64,000 nt of DNA from Rhodococcoides trifolii (GCF_014635345.1 NZ_BMCU01000001.1:186001-250000); one strand, 5' to 3'; numbered from the stretch's first letter, positions 45,385 to 54,175 are shown. The notes: generated by a model not told the origin, from the letters alone. Program-made: numbers and translations.

Positions 45385-46491
45385 TCACCACGCCATGATC
45401 CCGATGGACGTACGCACCTGGACGATGGCCTGTGAGACCAGCGAGTCTCGCGACGGGTCGGGCCTTCCGACGGCCGTCACGATCACGTGGGCAGGCAACC
45501 AGTCGACGTCCCCGGCGAAGCGAAGGTAGATCACCAGGTCGGCGCCGGCCGAAGACCCCCGCATCACCGATTCCCGCGCGGCCTCGTATTGCTCCGCACT
45601 GGTCGGGTGAATTTCGGGCACCTCGGTTGCCCACCGCCCGAACGGTTCCGGAGGCGGACGCAGCCATTCGAGCATCAACCCGGTCCGCAGAATCATGTGC
45701 CCGACGCCCTGCTCCGAGTCCAACGCCACGGCGGCTGCGGCGCGGGCGAATTCGCGGGAGAACGCGGAGGGCGGTCGTTCGATGTCGGCGATCACGTGCA
45801 CCAGACCGACGATCTTGCGTTCGGTTCCGTAGAGGGACGAGCGCACGGTCATGTGCACGCGGCGAGCCACGCCGTCCTCGCCGGTGAGGGCGATCTCCGC
45901 GCCGAACTGCTGGCCGGATTCGGCGCTCGCGGTCTGCACCTCTTGGACGAAGGCGGTGTAGTCGTCGTGATAGTCGAACTCGGTGAAGTACTTCCAGATC
46001 TCGGGCAGCGTTCGGCGGTCGGCGGAGCGCGCTATTCCCAGAATGTCGGTCTCGAGCCCGGGGCCGTGCTGGGTGATTCCGGTGACCGCGTTCCACTCGA
46101 ACGTTCCGACGATCTCGCGTGGCGGCGGCCCGGTATCGGGCGATCCGATCCACGCCGACACACCGAACACGTCGCCGGTGGCGGAGAAGACCGGGACGCA
46201 GAGCATCGTGCGCGGTGTCATCGTGCGCGGTGTCCCCTTCGGCACCACGTGGCTCACCACTTGCTGTCGAGTGATGACCACCCGGCGAACCGCGTCGCGC
46301 AGGGCTGACGAGACGTGCCTCGACGGCGTCTGCCTGCCCAGAGCGGCGAAATTTCGCTTGCGGTTACCCACCGCGACGACAGTGGGTTCGAGCCCGTCAC
46401 GTGCACCGAGTGTCTCGACGAGCAGCCAGCCGACGCTGTCGACGGGATCGGACGCCGTGTCGGTACCTGCGGGAGAAACAGTGTCGGACAA
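45385..46491 (-). CDS. GAF/PAS-like sensor protein (DUF5593-type)
   Basis: 368 residues, no membrane segment. Residues 15-135 resemble a GAF domain (WLLVETLGARDGLEPTVVAVG, MLCVPVFSATGDVFGVSAWIG). Residues 140-240 have a PAS-like pattern (FEWNAVTGITQHGPGLETDIL, WKYFTEFDYHDDYTAFVQEV, ALTGEDGVARRVHMTVRS, KIVGLVHVIADIE). The rest has no output domain that I recognise. Such standalone actinobacterial proteins are annotated as DUF5593/GAF; the ligand is unknown. The start TTG 46491 is the first codon with a nearby GAGG site, and no ATG or GTG lies close in frame. Located between the two minus-strand Ter operons. Confidence 0.7.
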   Translation of the reverse strand: MSDTVSPAGTDTASDPVDSVGWLLVETLGARDGLEPTVVAVGNRKRNFAALGRQTPSRHVSSALRDAVRRVVITRQQVVSHVVPKGTPRTMTPRTMLCVPVFSATGDVFGVSAWIGSPDTGPPPREIVGTFEWNAVTGITQHGPGLETDILGIARSADRRTLPEIWKYFTEFDYHDDYTAFVQEVQTASAESGQQFGAEIALTGEDGVARRVHMTVRSSLYGTERKIVGLVHVIADIERPPSAFSREFARAAAAVALDSEQGVGHMILRTGLMLEWLRPPPEPFGRWATEVPEIHPTSAEQYEAARESVMRGSSAGADLVIYLRFAGDVDWLPAHVIVTAVGRPDPSRDSLVSQAIVQVRTSIGIMAW

Positions 46492-46570
46492 GAGGACCTC
46501 AGGTCTGGAGCGAAACGCACGAGCGCCGTATGGCCACCCGGACCCCCGTCCCGTGGAAAACTCCCCGATC

Positions 46571-47458
46571 CTAAACCGTTCGATCGACCGGCAGGTAAGA
46601 CGCGTGGGTTGCCGGAACCGCGCGGTCGACGTGCTCTGCCATCCAGCGCAACAGTTCCTCGGCCGCCGCGCCGCCCGACGAGTGCGTCACGAACAGCCCG
46701 TCTCGTTGCCAGCCAAGACTTTCCAGTTCGCCGTGACGGGGTCGCGCCGCCCGATCGGCGGCCAGAAGCATCTCCGCGTCCAGGGCGCCGTCTCCGGCGG
46801 CAACCACAAGTTCATTCGAACGAATGACACCGTCCGCGACCAGCCGACGCTTCACCTCGGCGACGGCCTTGCTCTTGCAGACGGCCTCCGGCATGGAATA
46901 CACCTTGCGACCCTGCTGCGACACTCCCCAACCGCGTTCGGCGCACCATTCGGACCACTCGGGCACGAAGGTCGCCGGCATCGCGTCGAGTTGAACGACG
47001 AGGTAACAGAACAGATCGTCTGCCGTCCGTTCCTTCAACACCCAGGACGGATCGCAGCGGGAGTGCATCTCGGCGAGCACCTCGGGCAACGGCGCTCCCG
47101 TCGAAGCGGCGTCGGCATCGACTCGTTCGCGCCAGGCCGCATCCGGTTCTCCGTCGACCAGGATGTTCCCGCCGTTGCTCGTGATGGCGTATCGCCACGG
47201 ACCGCCGGGTAGGTCGATTCGCCGGAACTGTTCGATCGTTCTGGTCGTCGTCGGCACGACCACCGTCTCCGCGGCGAGTGCCCGCAGCAATCGAGCCGCC
47301 TCCGCGGTCATGAACGAGAGTGGTTCACCGTCCAGATACTCCACGCACTCGACGTCGACGTCCTTCCGGCCTTCCCGCAACATCCCGGCCGGCCTCCGGC
47401 CTTCCCGCATCGCGCCGGCGGAATAGATCATCGTCCGGTCCAAGTCCGTCGCGATCAC
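46571..47458 (-). CDS. HAD-family phosphatase of the Ter biosynthetic module
   Basis: 295 residues. HAD motif I DLDRT (residues 5-9), motif II as VVPTTTRT, motif III lysine in VCKSKAVAEVKRRL, and motif IV AAGDGALDAEML. The cap region resembles mannosyl/glucosyl-phosphoglycerate-phosphatase-type (Cof-like) HADs. GTG 47458 is chosen because it overlaps the StiP stop (GTGA) with AAGGA 7 nt upstream; an ATG at 47485 is an alternative. An insertion between motif I and the next strand encodes REGRRPAGMLREGRK and coincides with the dispersed palindromic repeat. Expected to remove a phosphate from the product of the PRTase/lyase enzymes. Confidence 0.88.
   Translation of the reverse strand: MIATDLDRTMIYSAGAMREGRRPAGMLREGRKDVDVECVEYLDGEPLSFMTAEAARLLRALAAETVVVPTTTRTIEQFRRIDLPGGPWRYAITSNGGNILVDGEPDAAWRERVDADAASTGAPLPEVLAEMHSRCDPSWVLKERTADDLFCYLVVQLDAMPATFVPEWSEWCAERGWGVSQQGRKVYSMPEAVCKSKAVAEVKRRLVADGVIRSNELVVAAGDGALDAEMLLAADRAARPRHGELESLGWQRDGLFVTHSSGGAAAEELLRWMAEHVDRAVPATHASYLPVDRTV
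47385..47408. repeat. Dispersed palindromic repeat, copy inside the HAD gene
   Basis: CCGGCCGGCCTCCGGCC followed by TTCCCGC, the reverse orientation of the GGCCGGAGGCCGG family. A partial second copy (TTCCGGCCTTCCCGC) is at 47364-47378. Together they account for the REGR-x-REGR extra residues. Confidence 0.6.
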
Positions 47459-48546
47459 AGCACGTCCTTGATCAGTCCCATGCACGAGTAGGCCAGCGCG
47501 GGGTCCACGTCGACCGGAACGCCGCGCGCGCGTGCGAGCAACCGGATGTGTTCGTGTTCGGGAGCATCGGGCTCACGCACGAGGATTCGCCACGGCACCC
47601 GCCGCAGAAGCACGCGAGTCGTCTCTCCCACACCGGGTTTGACGAAATTGACGGTCGAGATTCCGTACTCCTGCTGCACCTTCTCGACCGACGCCCACCC
47701 CGCCCACGTCGGGGTGCGGTCCGACTCGAGCACGGTCCGTAGATCTGCACCGACGCCGTCGCGAACACTGTCGAACCGGGCGCATACCGTGTCCAGCAGC
47801 CGATTCGAGACGTCGGCCCCGGCCAGCTCGGAATAGAACTTCGCGCCGTGGAACTCGCCGGGGCCGATGAGATCGGCGTTCAGCACCGTGCGCGAGACCA
47901 GGCCGGACACCGTCGAGTTCAAACACGCCGACGCGATCAGGAAGTCGTCGCGTGTGCCGTAGGTGCTCACGCACTGTCCCGGGTCGGCCAGCACGGCGAG
48001 TTCGGGAGAGAACCCGGTTCCGTCCAGCGCCTCGCGCAGCTCCCGTGCGATCGCACCTTTTCCCGTCCACCCGTCGACGAACACGACGTCTGCCGGATCG
48101 TGATGTGCAGTAATATAATCGAGCGCAACGGTATCGATGCCGCGGTCGCGGACGATGGAAACGGTGTAGTGCGGCCACTCGAGCCCGTGTACCTGCTGTG
48201 CCCAGCGGCGCATCAGGATGCCGATCGGTGTGCCGGCCCGCGCGAGCGAACACAGAACGACCGACGGTCCGCGCTCGGCGAGGATCAGGTCGCTGACCAC
48301 CCCCACGGCCGTCGCCAACCGATCCGCGCTCGCATCCAGGACGTTGTCGAACAGCCGGCGGTACTGCTCGTCGGGTTGGTACTCGATGGGAAGCGACTCC
48401 GCGTAGTGCGCCTCTCCGGACTGAATCCGCTGCTCGCGCAGCTCGGTTGCCGCTTCGAGATCCACCGAGGACAGGTCCTTCAGTAACCACGTGACGTCGG
48501 ACGCGGCGTAGGAACCGAAGTCGGGGCCGTGCAGTGGGGCCGTCAT
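47455..48546 (-). CDS. PRTase_3 / StiP-family protein
   Basis: 363 residues. It matches the family variously called PRTase_3 or cysteine protease StiP, found almost only in Ter-associated clusters. Features: FGSYAASDVTWLLKDL, HYAESLPIEYQPD, VVLCSLARAGTPIGILMRRW, YTVSIVRDRGIDTVALDYI, VVFVDGWTGKGAIARELREAL (the region corresponding to the PRPP loop, VDGWTGKG) and TVSGLVSRTVLN. Predicted to transfer phosphoribose in a pathway that makes a nucleoside-like metabolite; the protease label is not supported by anything I see. ATG 48546 overlaps the upstream stop (ATGA). Confidence 0.88.
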   Translation of the reverse strand: MTAPLHGPDFGSYAASDVTWLLKDLSSVDLEAATELREQRIQSGEAHYAESLPIEYQPDEQYRRLFDNVLDASADRLATAVGVVSDLILAERGPSVVLCSLARAGTPIGILMRRWAQQVHGLEWPHYTVSIVRDRGIDTVALDYITAHHDPADVVFVDGWTGKGAIARELREALDGTGFSPELAVLADPGQCVSTYGTRDDFLIASACLNSTVSGLVSRTVLNADLIGPGEFHGAKFYSELAGADVSNRLLDTVCARFDSVRDGVGADLRTVLESDRTPTWAGWASVEKVQQEYGISTVNFVKPGVGETTRVLLRRVPWRILVREPDAPEHEHIRLLARARGVPVDVDPALAYSCMGLIKDVL

Positions 48547-49817
48547 CGGTCTGCTCGCGACCGGGCCAGCGCCGACGGGTCCGCTCCCGGCAAGGCGGCG
48601 ATCACGACGTCCTCTCCGGCTGCAGCCAGAACCGACGCGGCGCCGCCGGCCTGGTCGACCACGTCCGTATCGGCGGGGCCGTCGAGCAGCAACACGATCT
48701 GGGCGTCGACACTGGGCAGGAGGGCGTTGTAGAGGAAGCGCGGTGAGGACTCCCCCGATTCCGAAGCGGCAAAGCGGAATCCGCGACGCAGCGGGTAACC
48801 GGGTTCGTCCAGAACGTAGGCGGGCGAGCGCGTCGTCGTCTGGAACCACGTCGGTCGCCCGCTGTCCTGCAGCAGTTGTGCAATTCTCAGAGGCAGGTAC
48901 ATCAATTCCTCGTGTCCCACGACGATCACCGGGCGTCCCGGATCGAGACCGGCCTCGAGCGCATCTGCCGCTGCTCGCACCGCAGTATCGAAACGTGTTG
49001 TGTCGCTGCGCAGAAACCCGTGTCGGCCCCCGTCGGGAACGTCAGCGGGCCAGGGAAGTTCGACGCGGTCGACGCGTCCCGTCCGGTTCGGCGTCGGTGA
49101 GACACTGTCGGTCAGAGCGGCGACGGTATCGGTCAGTCGGTCCGGAAGGTGGACCGTGCCGTACGCCAGCGCCACCGAGTCGATGTGCACATCGAGTTCG
49201 GCTGCGACACGCTGTTGTTCGGCCATGTGCTCCGGCCCGCGCATGTCGACCAGGGAGGCAATCACGTACTGCGAACGCGGCGAATGGCTGTGCATCACGC
49301 GAATAGCCTGCAGCGCAGTCGTTCCCGTCGAGATTTCGTCGTCCACCAGGATCAGGGGTGCGTCCGCGGGGAACACCTCTGCCGACGTGGGCAGCAATCG
49401 GTGGTCCGTGGCGTGGGAGTGCCCCTCTTCGAACGCGCCGAACACCGGTATCGCGGGAACGACACGGCGAGTGGAGTGCAGGTAGCTGCGCGCGTTCAAG
49501 CGCGTGGCGACGCAGTGCCCGAGTCCGGTTGCGGTCTCGGCGAATCCGAGTACAACTACGTTCGAGGAGTCGTCGCAGAGTATCTGTGCGCACAGGGAAC
49601 CCAGCAGCGAACCGGCGTCGATCACGGCAGCGGGTGCGACGGGGATGTGCTTACCCAGCACCGTCGATACGAGCAGGTGTGCCCGGCGGGGATTCTTCCG
49701 TAGGCCCGGCTGCACCAGATCTCCGACGCGCATCCCGACCGACGACGACTCGTGTTCGAGGACCAGGCCCAGTTCTGCGGTGGCCCAGGGCAATGTGCGA
49801 TCGACGATGCGGCTCAT
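48543..49817 (-). CDS. PRTase_2-TRSP domain phosphoribosyltransferase
   Basis: 424 residues. Residues 1-210 form a type I phosphoribosyltransferase: IDAGSLLGSLCAQIL, VVVLGFAETATGLGH and the PRPP loop ILVDDEISTGTTA (156-168). Residues 245-420 fit the TRSP domain that follows PRTase_2 in Ter operons: GFLRSDTTRFD, PVIVVGHEELMYLPLRIAQLL, TTTRSPAYVLDEPGYPLRRGF. It should bind PRPP and a base-like acceptor. ATG 49817 overlaps the stop of the lyase gene (ATGA). It is the middle gene of the five-gene overlapping operon. Confidence 0.9.
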   Translation of the reverse strand: MSRIVDRTLPWATAELGLVLEHESSSVGMRVGDLVQPGLRKNPRRAHLLVSTVLGKHIPVAPAAVIDAGSLLGSLCAQILCDDSSNVVVLGFAETATGLGHCVATRLNARSYLHSTRRVVPAIPVFGAFEEGHSHATDHRLLPTSAEVFPADAPLILVDDEISTGTTALQAIRVMHSHSPRSQYVIASLVDMRGPEHMAEQQRVAAELDVHIDSVALAYGTVHLPDRLTDTVAALTDSVSPTPNRTGRVDRVELPWPADVPDGGRHGFLRSDTTRFDTAVRAAADALEAGLDPGRPVIVVGHEELMYLPLRIAQLLQDSGRPTWFQTTTRSPAYVLDEPGYPLRRGFRFAASESGESSPRFLYNALLPSVDAQIVLLLDGPADTDVVDQAGGAASVLAAAGEDVVIAALPGADPSALARSRADR

Positions 49818-50983
49818 GCGGCCCGTCGCTTTGCCAGAGCCTGCATCACGTCGACAAAGGTGGTGCCTTCGTTGGTGACGCCGAACACCGAGGCACGGAC
49901 CAATGTTTGCTCGGCCCACGATCGGTGGGGCTTGAGCTCGTTCATCTTGTTTCGGTAGCCCGACGCGAGTACTCCACCGCCGCCGCCGGATTCGATGATC
50001 GACAGGGCGTCCTGGTACTCCTCGTGTGTGACGACGGAGAGCGCATGAACCGGCGGTACGTGCGACGGGTGGATCACGGTCTTGCCCTGCAGACCGTTCG
50101 CTCGGTCGAGGGCCACTTCGCGCAGCAGACCGTCCAGGTCACGGCTGACCAGCTTCTGGCGAAACGTCACCGCGTCGTTGTTCTCGAAGGGTGTTGCGCG
50201 CAGCATCGGACGGAACATGCGTTCGTGGTCGGCGAAGTACTCCCACACAGGTCCGGTGATGACGAAACCCGATCCGTCGGTGCGGCCGAGGTAATTGACG
50301 ATGGCCCCGATGGTGTCGGCGACGACACGGACGTCGTAGATGGTCAGGTCGCGGTCGCGGCGGATGCCGAACGCGCCGCACATGTCGGTGGCGCCGATGC
50401 GCACGGCGAGCACTCTGTCACGGTGCTCGTCGAGGATGCGATGGATGGCGGACAACTCGGCGTCGCGAGTCTCGCGGAAGAGGATTTCTACCGACTCGAG
50501 GACCGGCATCACCAGCAGCCGTTTGCCCAGTCGCGCCGAGAGTTCGTCCACTGTGGTGAGTACGTCGCCGCCGTTGTCGGAGCGGAACTTGGGGACGACG
50601 AAACCGGCGAGAACGGCGATGCCGTCGGTGATGCCCTCGCACACGATGTGGATGTCGAGAACGGTCCGAATGCGGACGAACAACAGGATGTCGAGGTCGC
50701 CGTACCGGGCGAGTTCGTCGAGTGCGGCGACCACGCGGGTGCGCGCCGCATCGAGATCGTCGTCGGCAACTGCGTCCTCGAGGTCGATGACCATGGACTC
50801 GACTCCGCTGTGAGCGCGCTTGCGCACGGTATCGACGAGCCCCTCTCGTACAGCCGGGACATAGAGCGTCGCACCGAGTCCGACGGCCAGCGTCGCCAGA
50901 TCGCCGTCGGTGTCGACGGTCTCGGGTGAACGGTGGAAGAGCGTTCGGTGAACGCTTGGCTCCAGGTGCCGAAAGTATTGCAA
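49814..50983 (-). CDS. HpcH/CitE-like TIM-barrel C-C bond lyase (Ter-associated)
   Basis: 389 residues. The HpcH/HpaI-CitE barrel is recognisable: TLYVPAVREGL, ESMVIDLEDAVADDDLDAAR (metal-binding acidic strand), LLFVRIRT, GFVVPKF, LLVMPVLES and VLAVRIGATDMCGAFGIRR. The C-terminal part has GKTVIHPSHVPPV as in CitE. This branch is the C-C_Bond_Lyase of Ter clusters, predicted to cleave or form a carbon bond in the module's product. TTG 50983 is used because GAAAGG lies 8 nt upstream and homology begins just after it. The leader (50984-51035) carries a GGCCGGAGGCCGG repeat. Confidence 0.88.
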   Translation of the reverse strand: MQYFRHLEPSVHRTLFHRSPETVDTDGDLATLAVGLGATLYVPAVREGLVDTVRKRAHSGVESMVIDLEDAVADDDLDAARTRVVAALDELARYGDLDILLFVRIRTVLDIHIVCEGITDGIAVLAGFVVPKFRSDNGGDVLTTVDELSARLGKRLLVMPVLESVEILFRETRDAELSAIHRILDEHRDRVLAVRIGATDMCGAFGIRRDRDLTIYDVRVVADTIGAIVNYLGRTDGSGFVITGPVWEYFADHERMFRPMLRATPFENNDAVTFRQKLVSRDLDGLLREVALDRANGLQGKTVIHPSHVPPVHALSVVTHEEYQDALSIIESGGGGGVLASGYRNKMNELKPHRSWAEQTLVRASVFGVTNEGTTFVDVMQALAKRRAA

Positions 50984-51002
50984 GAGGCGCCTTTCCGAGC
51001 GT

Positions 51003-51022
51003 GGAGGCCGGAGGCCGGCCGG
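51003..51022. repeat. Dispersed palindromic repeat, copy in the lyase leader
   Basis: GGAGGCCGGAGGCCGGCCGG lies between the stop of the helical-protein gene and the lyase start, so it would form a hairpin in the operon mRNA. Confidence 0.6.
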
Positions 51023-51035
51023 CTTGGCGGTTATA

Positions 51036-52229
51036 TCAGTGATCGTGTCGTCCACGCATTCGATCGACCACACCGGCGATGAATTCGCTGATCGAATCGA
51101 TCTCCTGCAGGTACGACCAGTAGTCGGGCCGGCCCATGTCCAAGGTGTGGTTTGCCCGTTCCATGCGCGCGAGCTGAGCATCCAGCACCGAACCCCATTC
51201 GGCAACCAGACCGCGGTCGACCGCAAGGAGTTGCGCGTCGCGGAGTGCGAAGCGCACGGCGCGGTCGGCGCTCGACGGGTCGTCGCGCACACCGCGCAGC
51301 CGGGCGAGCCGACCGACGACCGCGTTGATCTGTGCCTCGGCGTCGCCGAGATGCGCGCGCGCTCGGGTGACGAGATCCAGCGCCTGCTCAGGGACCCCGG
51401 CTCGCTCGGCGCTGCGCGCCTCGTCGATGTCGGCCTGCGCTTCGCGCATGTGTTCGTCGGTGACCTCGCGAGCACGTGCGAGGTCGGTGCTGCTCGCGGC
51501 GACGAACTCACGTAGCAGGGCCGAGAACGCCGGCCCGATTCCGTCCGCCTTGGTCTCCACCGCCTGCAGTCGCGTACGCACCGACGCCAGGGCGTGTTGG
51601 GCTGCGGATGCCTTGGCCGGAGCCTCGGCCAGTGCCGTGCGCAGCGCGGCTGTCTCGTCTCGGATGCGAGCGGCGATGTCCTTGATCGCCTGGGCGCTGC
51701 TCGCGTTCTGGAGCAGCAGCAACTCACCCAGCAGCCGATCGCGGGCGGCTACCACCGAGCGGTACGTGTGCTCGGGTCGCGACGCGTCGATGGTCGCGAG
51801 TACGACGTCGGCCTGCGCCTTCGCCTCCTGACCGATACGGGGTACCGCGGCCATCGCCTGCGTCGCGTGTTCGAGCTGCGCACGGTGTGCGTCGTAGAAG
51901 CTGTCGACGGCGTGGCTCGCCTCACCGAGCGCCAACACCGCAGTGACGACTGCGTTGAAGGACTGCTCGGTGGTTTCGGTGTTCGATCGCTCCGTGGCGG
52001 ACAGGTAGTCGGCGCCGGCGTCGAAACACTGTGCCTCGACCGGCGCCCACCTGGCCCGCAGGCTGCGATCGGGAGTCAACGACTCGATGGCGTCGACACC
52101 GGATGACGCTATGGACTGACGCTTGTCCATGTCGAGGAACGCGGCGACCGCATCGTCTCGAACGCGACGGACCGCTGCGTCACGTTCGGCGCCGCGGGAG
52201 AATCGCCCCGGCCAGCGTTCTGTCACCAC
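51036..52229 (-). CDS. Long alpha-helical protein of unknown function, first gene of the Ter operon
   Basis: 397 residues, almost entirely helical: many Ala/Arg/Glu/Gln heptad-like stretches (QLEHATQAMAAV, DIAARIRDETAALRTALAEAP, ALASVRTRLQAVETKADG, AQADIDEARSAERAGVPEQAL). A more ordered C-terminus contains NHTLDMGRPDYWSYLQEIDSISEFIAGV. It has no signal peptide or membrane segment. I do not recognise the family. It may act as a scaffold or toxic-ion-resistance-type (TelA-like) partner, inferred only from its place. GTG 52229 lies 7 nt from TAATAT, the best -10 in the window (leaderless). It is divergent from terD. Confidence 0.8.
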   Translation of the reverse strand: MVTERWPGRFSRGAERDAAVRRVRDDAVAAFLDMDKRQSIASSGVDAIESLTPDRSLRARWAPVEAQCFDAGADYLSATERSNTETTEQSFNAVVTAVLALGEASHAVDSFYDAHRAQLEHATQAMAAVPRIGQEAKAQADVVLATIDASRPEHTYRSVVAARDRLLGELLLLQNASSAQAIKDIAARIRDETAALRTALAEAPAKASAAQHALASVRTRLQAVETKADGIGPAFSALLREFVAASSTDLARAREVTDEHMREAQADIDEARSAERAGVPEQALDLVTRARAHLGDAEAQINAVVGRLARLRGVRDDPSSADRAVRFALRDAQLLAVDRGLVAEWGSVLDAQLARMERANHTLDMGRPDYWSYLQEIDSISEFIAGVVDRMRGRHDH

Positions 52230-52351
52230 CGCATCGATATTACGGACAGTGAAATTACCGGCGGGAACCTCACGGACTCGGCGGTCGTTTCGTGTATGAC
52301 CGAAGCGGACACAGCTCGAACACGCGCACGCCGAACCGAAAGGACCTTTCC
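52230..52351. promoter_or_regulatory. Divergent Ter promoter region
   Basis: TAATAT (52242-52237) is the leaderless -10 for the helical-protein operon. On the plus strand AAAGGA (52339-52344) is the ribosome site of terD at 7 nt. A shared control region for both arms of the system is inferred. Confidence 0.5.
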
Positions 52352-52927
52352 ATGGGCGTCAGCCTGACCAAGGGTGGCAACGTCTCCCTCACCAAAGCTG
52401 CACCGAACCTCACCGCCGTATCGGTGGGCCTCGGCTGGGATACCCGCACCACCACCGGAACGGATTTCGACCTCGACGCCAGCGCCATCGCGCTCGGCGG
52501 CGACAAGAAGGTTGTCAGCGATCAGCACTTCGTCTTCTTCAACAACCTGAAGTCCCCCGACGGCTCCATCGAGCACACCGGTGACAACACCACCGGCGAG
52601 GGCGACGGCGACGACGAGGTCATCAACGTCGAACTCAGCGCCGTTCCGCCGAACATCGAGACCATCAACTTCCCGGTGTCGATCTACGAGGCGGATGCTC
52701 GATCGCAGTCGTTCGGCCAGGTCCGCAACGCGTACATACGCGTCGTCGACAAGTCGAACGGCACCGAACTCGCGCGCTACGACCTCTCCGAGGACGCGTC
52801 CACCGAGACCGCCATGGTGTTCGGTGAGCTCTACCGCAACGGCGCCGAGTGGAAGTTCCGCGCTGTCGGCCAGGGCTACGCGTCCGGCCTGGCCGGGATC
52901 GCTCGCGACTTCGGAGTGAACGTCTAG
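52352..52927 (+). CDS. terD: TerD-family calcium-binding stress protein
   Basis: 191 residues, a single canonical TerD domain. [46 protein letters not shown], and the acidic calcium loop [13 protein letters not shown], followed by VNVEL-type strand and [21 protein letters not shown]. TerD/TerE-type proteins bind Ca2+ and protect against tellurite, oxidative and membrane stress. RBS AAAGGA. It is followed at 127 nt by a TerC/DUF475-type membrane protein on the same strand, with a strong hairpin in between. Confidence 0.95.
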   Translation: MGVSLTKGGNVSLTKAAPNLTAVSVGLGWDTRTTTGTDFDLDASAIALGGDKKVVSDQHFVFFNNLKSPDGSIEHTGDNTTGEGDGDDEVINVELSAVPPNIETINFPVSIYEADARSQSFGQVRNAYIRVVDKSNGTELARYDLSEDASTETAMVFGELYRNGAEWKFRAVGQGYASGLAGIARDFGVNV

Positions 52928-52968
52928 CTCCAACAGCGAGTAAACTTCTCGCCAAGACATCTCTGCTC

Positions 52969-53010
52969 ACGTCAGGGGAGAGTCCGCACCTTCGGGCTCT
53001 CCCCTGACGT
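52969..53010 (+). terminator. 18-bp hairpin between terD and the TerC-like gene
   Basis: Outer arms 52969-52982 (ACGTCAGGGGAGAG) and 52997-53010 are perfectly complementary and extend through a T-G pair and CCG/CGG inside. No U-tract. It lies between two co-directional genes, so it may be a terminator of terD or an attenuator that reduces read-through to the membrane protein gene. Confidence 0.6.
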
Positions 53011-53053
53011 CTGTGTCAGGGATGTACGTCCGACCAGAAAGGCCACATCCACC

Positions 53054-54166
53054 GTGGTTCTCCGCATTTTCGGTTTCTCGATCGCCGTGACGATCGTCTC
53101 GATCATCGTGGCGTTCGTATACGGCAGCTGGGAAGCGGTTGCCCTGGTGGTGATCCTCGGCATTCTCGAGGTGTCGCTGTCCTTCGACAACGCCGTCATC
53201 AACGCCACCGTCCTGCGCCGGATGAGCGAGTTCTGGCAGAAGATCTTCTTGACCATCGGCATCATCATCGCCGTGTTCGGCATGCGCCTGGTGTTTCCGC
53301 TGGTCATCGTGTGGGCCGCATCGGGTCTGGGCCCGGTCGCCGCGCTCGATCTGGCATTGAACCCGCCGGCCGACGACGCCCCGTACTTCCCCAACGGTGA
53401 CCCCTCGTACGAAACGTTGATCACCGACGCGCACCCGCAGATCGCCGCGTTCGGTGGCATGTTCCTGTTGATGCTCTTCCTCGGCTTCATCTTCGAAGAG
53501 CGTGAACACACCTGGCTGTCCTGGATCGAGAAGCCGCTGCAGAAGGCCGGCAAGCTCGACATGCTCGCCGTGGTCGTCGCCGGTGTGCTGCTGGTGCTCA
53601 CCGCGGAGTTCCTCGCCGAGGACGAGAAGATCTCCACCGTCATGGTCTCCGGTGTGCTGGGCATGGTCACCTACATCGCCGTCAACGGTCTGGGCAACTT
53701 GTTCCACATCCCGGGTGAGGACGAGGACGAAGAGGCCTCCAGCGGGCCGTCCGATCTGGCGAAGGCCACCGGCAAGGCCGGGTTCTTCCTGTTCCTCTAC
53801 CTCGAGGTGCTCGACGCCTCGTTCAGCTTCGACGGTGTCATCGGCGCGTTCGCCATCACTGCCGACCCGATCATCATCGCTCTGGGCCTGGGCTTCATCG
53901 GCGCGATGTTCGTCCGCTCGCTGACGGTGTTCCTGGTCCGCAAGGGCACCCTCGACGACTACGTGTACCTCGAGCACGGCGCGCACTGGGCCATCGGCGC
54001 CCTCGCCACCATCCTGCTCGTCTCCATCGGTGTGCACATCAACGAGATCATCACCGGCCTCGTCGGCGTCGTGCTGATCGGTCTGTCCTTCTGGTCCAGC
54101 GTGCGCCGCAACAAGCGCATCGAAGCCGAAGGCGGCACCGCCGAGGTCGAGCTCGAGAAAGCCTGA
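53054..54166 (+). CDS. TerC-superfamily membrane protein (DUF475)
   Basis: 370 residues, about eight transmembrane helices. Acidic residues lie inside membrane helices, typical of TerC/DUF475 ion transporters: ILEVSLSFDNAVINATVLRRMSEFWQ and LEVLDASFSFDGVIGAFAI, plus TIGIIIAVFGMRLVFPL. A charged cytoplasmic loop (GEDEDEEASSG) separates the halves. TerC proteins couple membrane ion export (manganese in several cases) to Ter stress responses. GTG 53054 has GAAAGG 11-12 nt upstream, which is long. Fits as the membrane arm of the Ter island. Confidence 0.92.
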   Translation: MVLRIFGFSIAVTIVSIIVAFVYGSWEAVALVVILGILEVSLSFDNAVINATVLRRMSEFWQKIFLTIGIIIAVFGMRLVFPLVIVWAASGLGPVAALDLALNPPADDAPYFPNGDPSYETLITDAHPQIAAFGGMFLLMLFLGFIFEEREHTWLSWIEKPLQKAGKLDMLAVVVAGVLLVLTAEFLAEDEKISTVMVSGVLGMVTYIAVNGLGNLFHIPGEDEDEEASSGPSDLAKATGKAGFFLFLYLEVLDASFSFDGVIGAFAITADPIIIALGLGFIGAMFVRSLTVFLVRKGTLDDYVYLEHGAHWAIGALATILLVSIGVHINEIITGLVGVVLIGLSFWSSVRRNKRIEAEGGTAEVELEKA

Positions 54167-54175
54167 CTTCTGCGT

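Noticed and set aside
46571-47485. ATG 47485 as start of the HAD gene
   Set aside because: GTG 47458 overlaps the upstream stop and has AAGGA at proper distance; the extra nine residues are not HAD-like.
47455-48546. Cysteine protease label for the StiP-family protein
   Set aside because: No Cys-His pair in a protease context is visible; the VDGWTGKG loop and operon context favour a phosphoribosyltransferase-like role.
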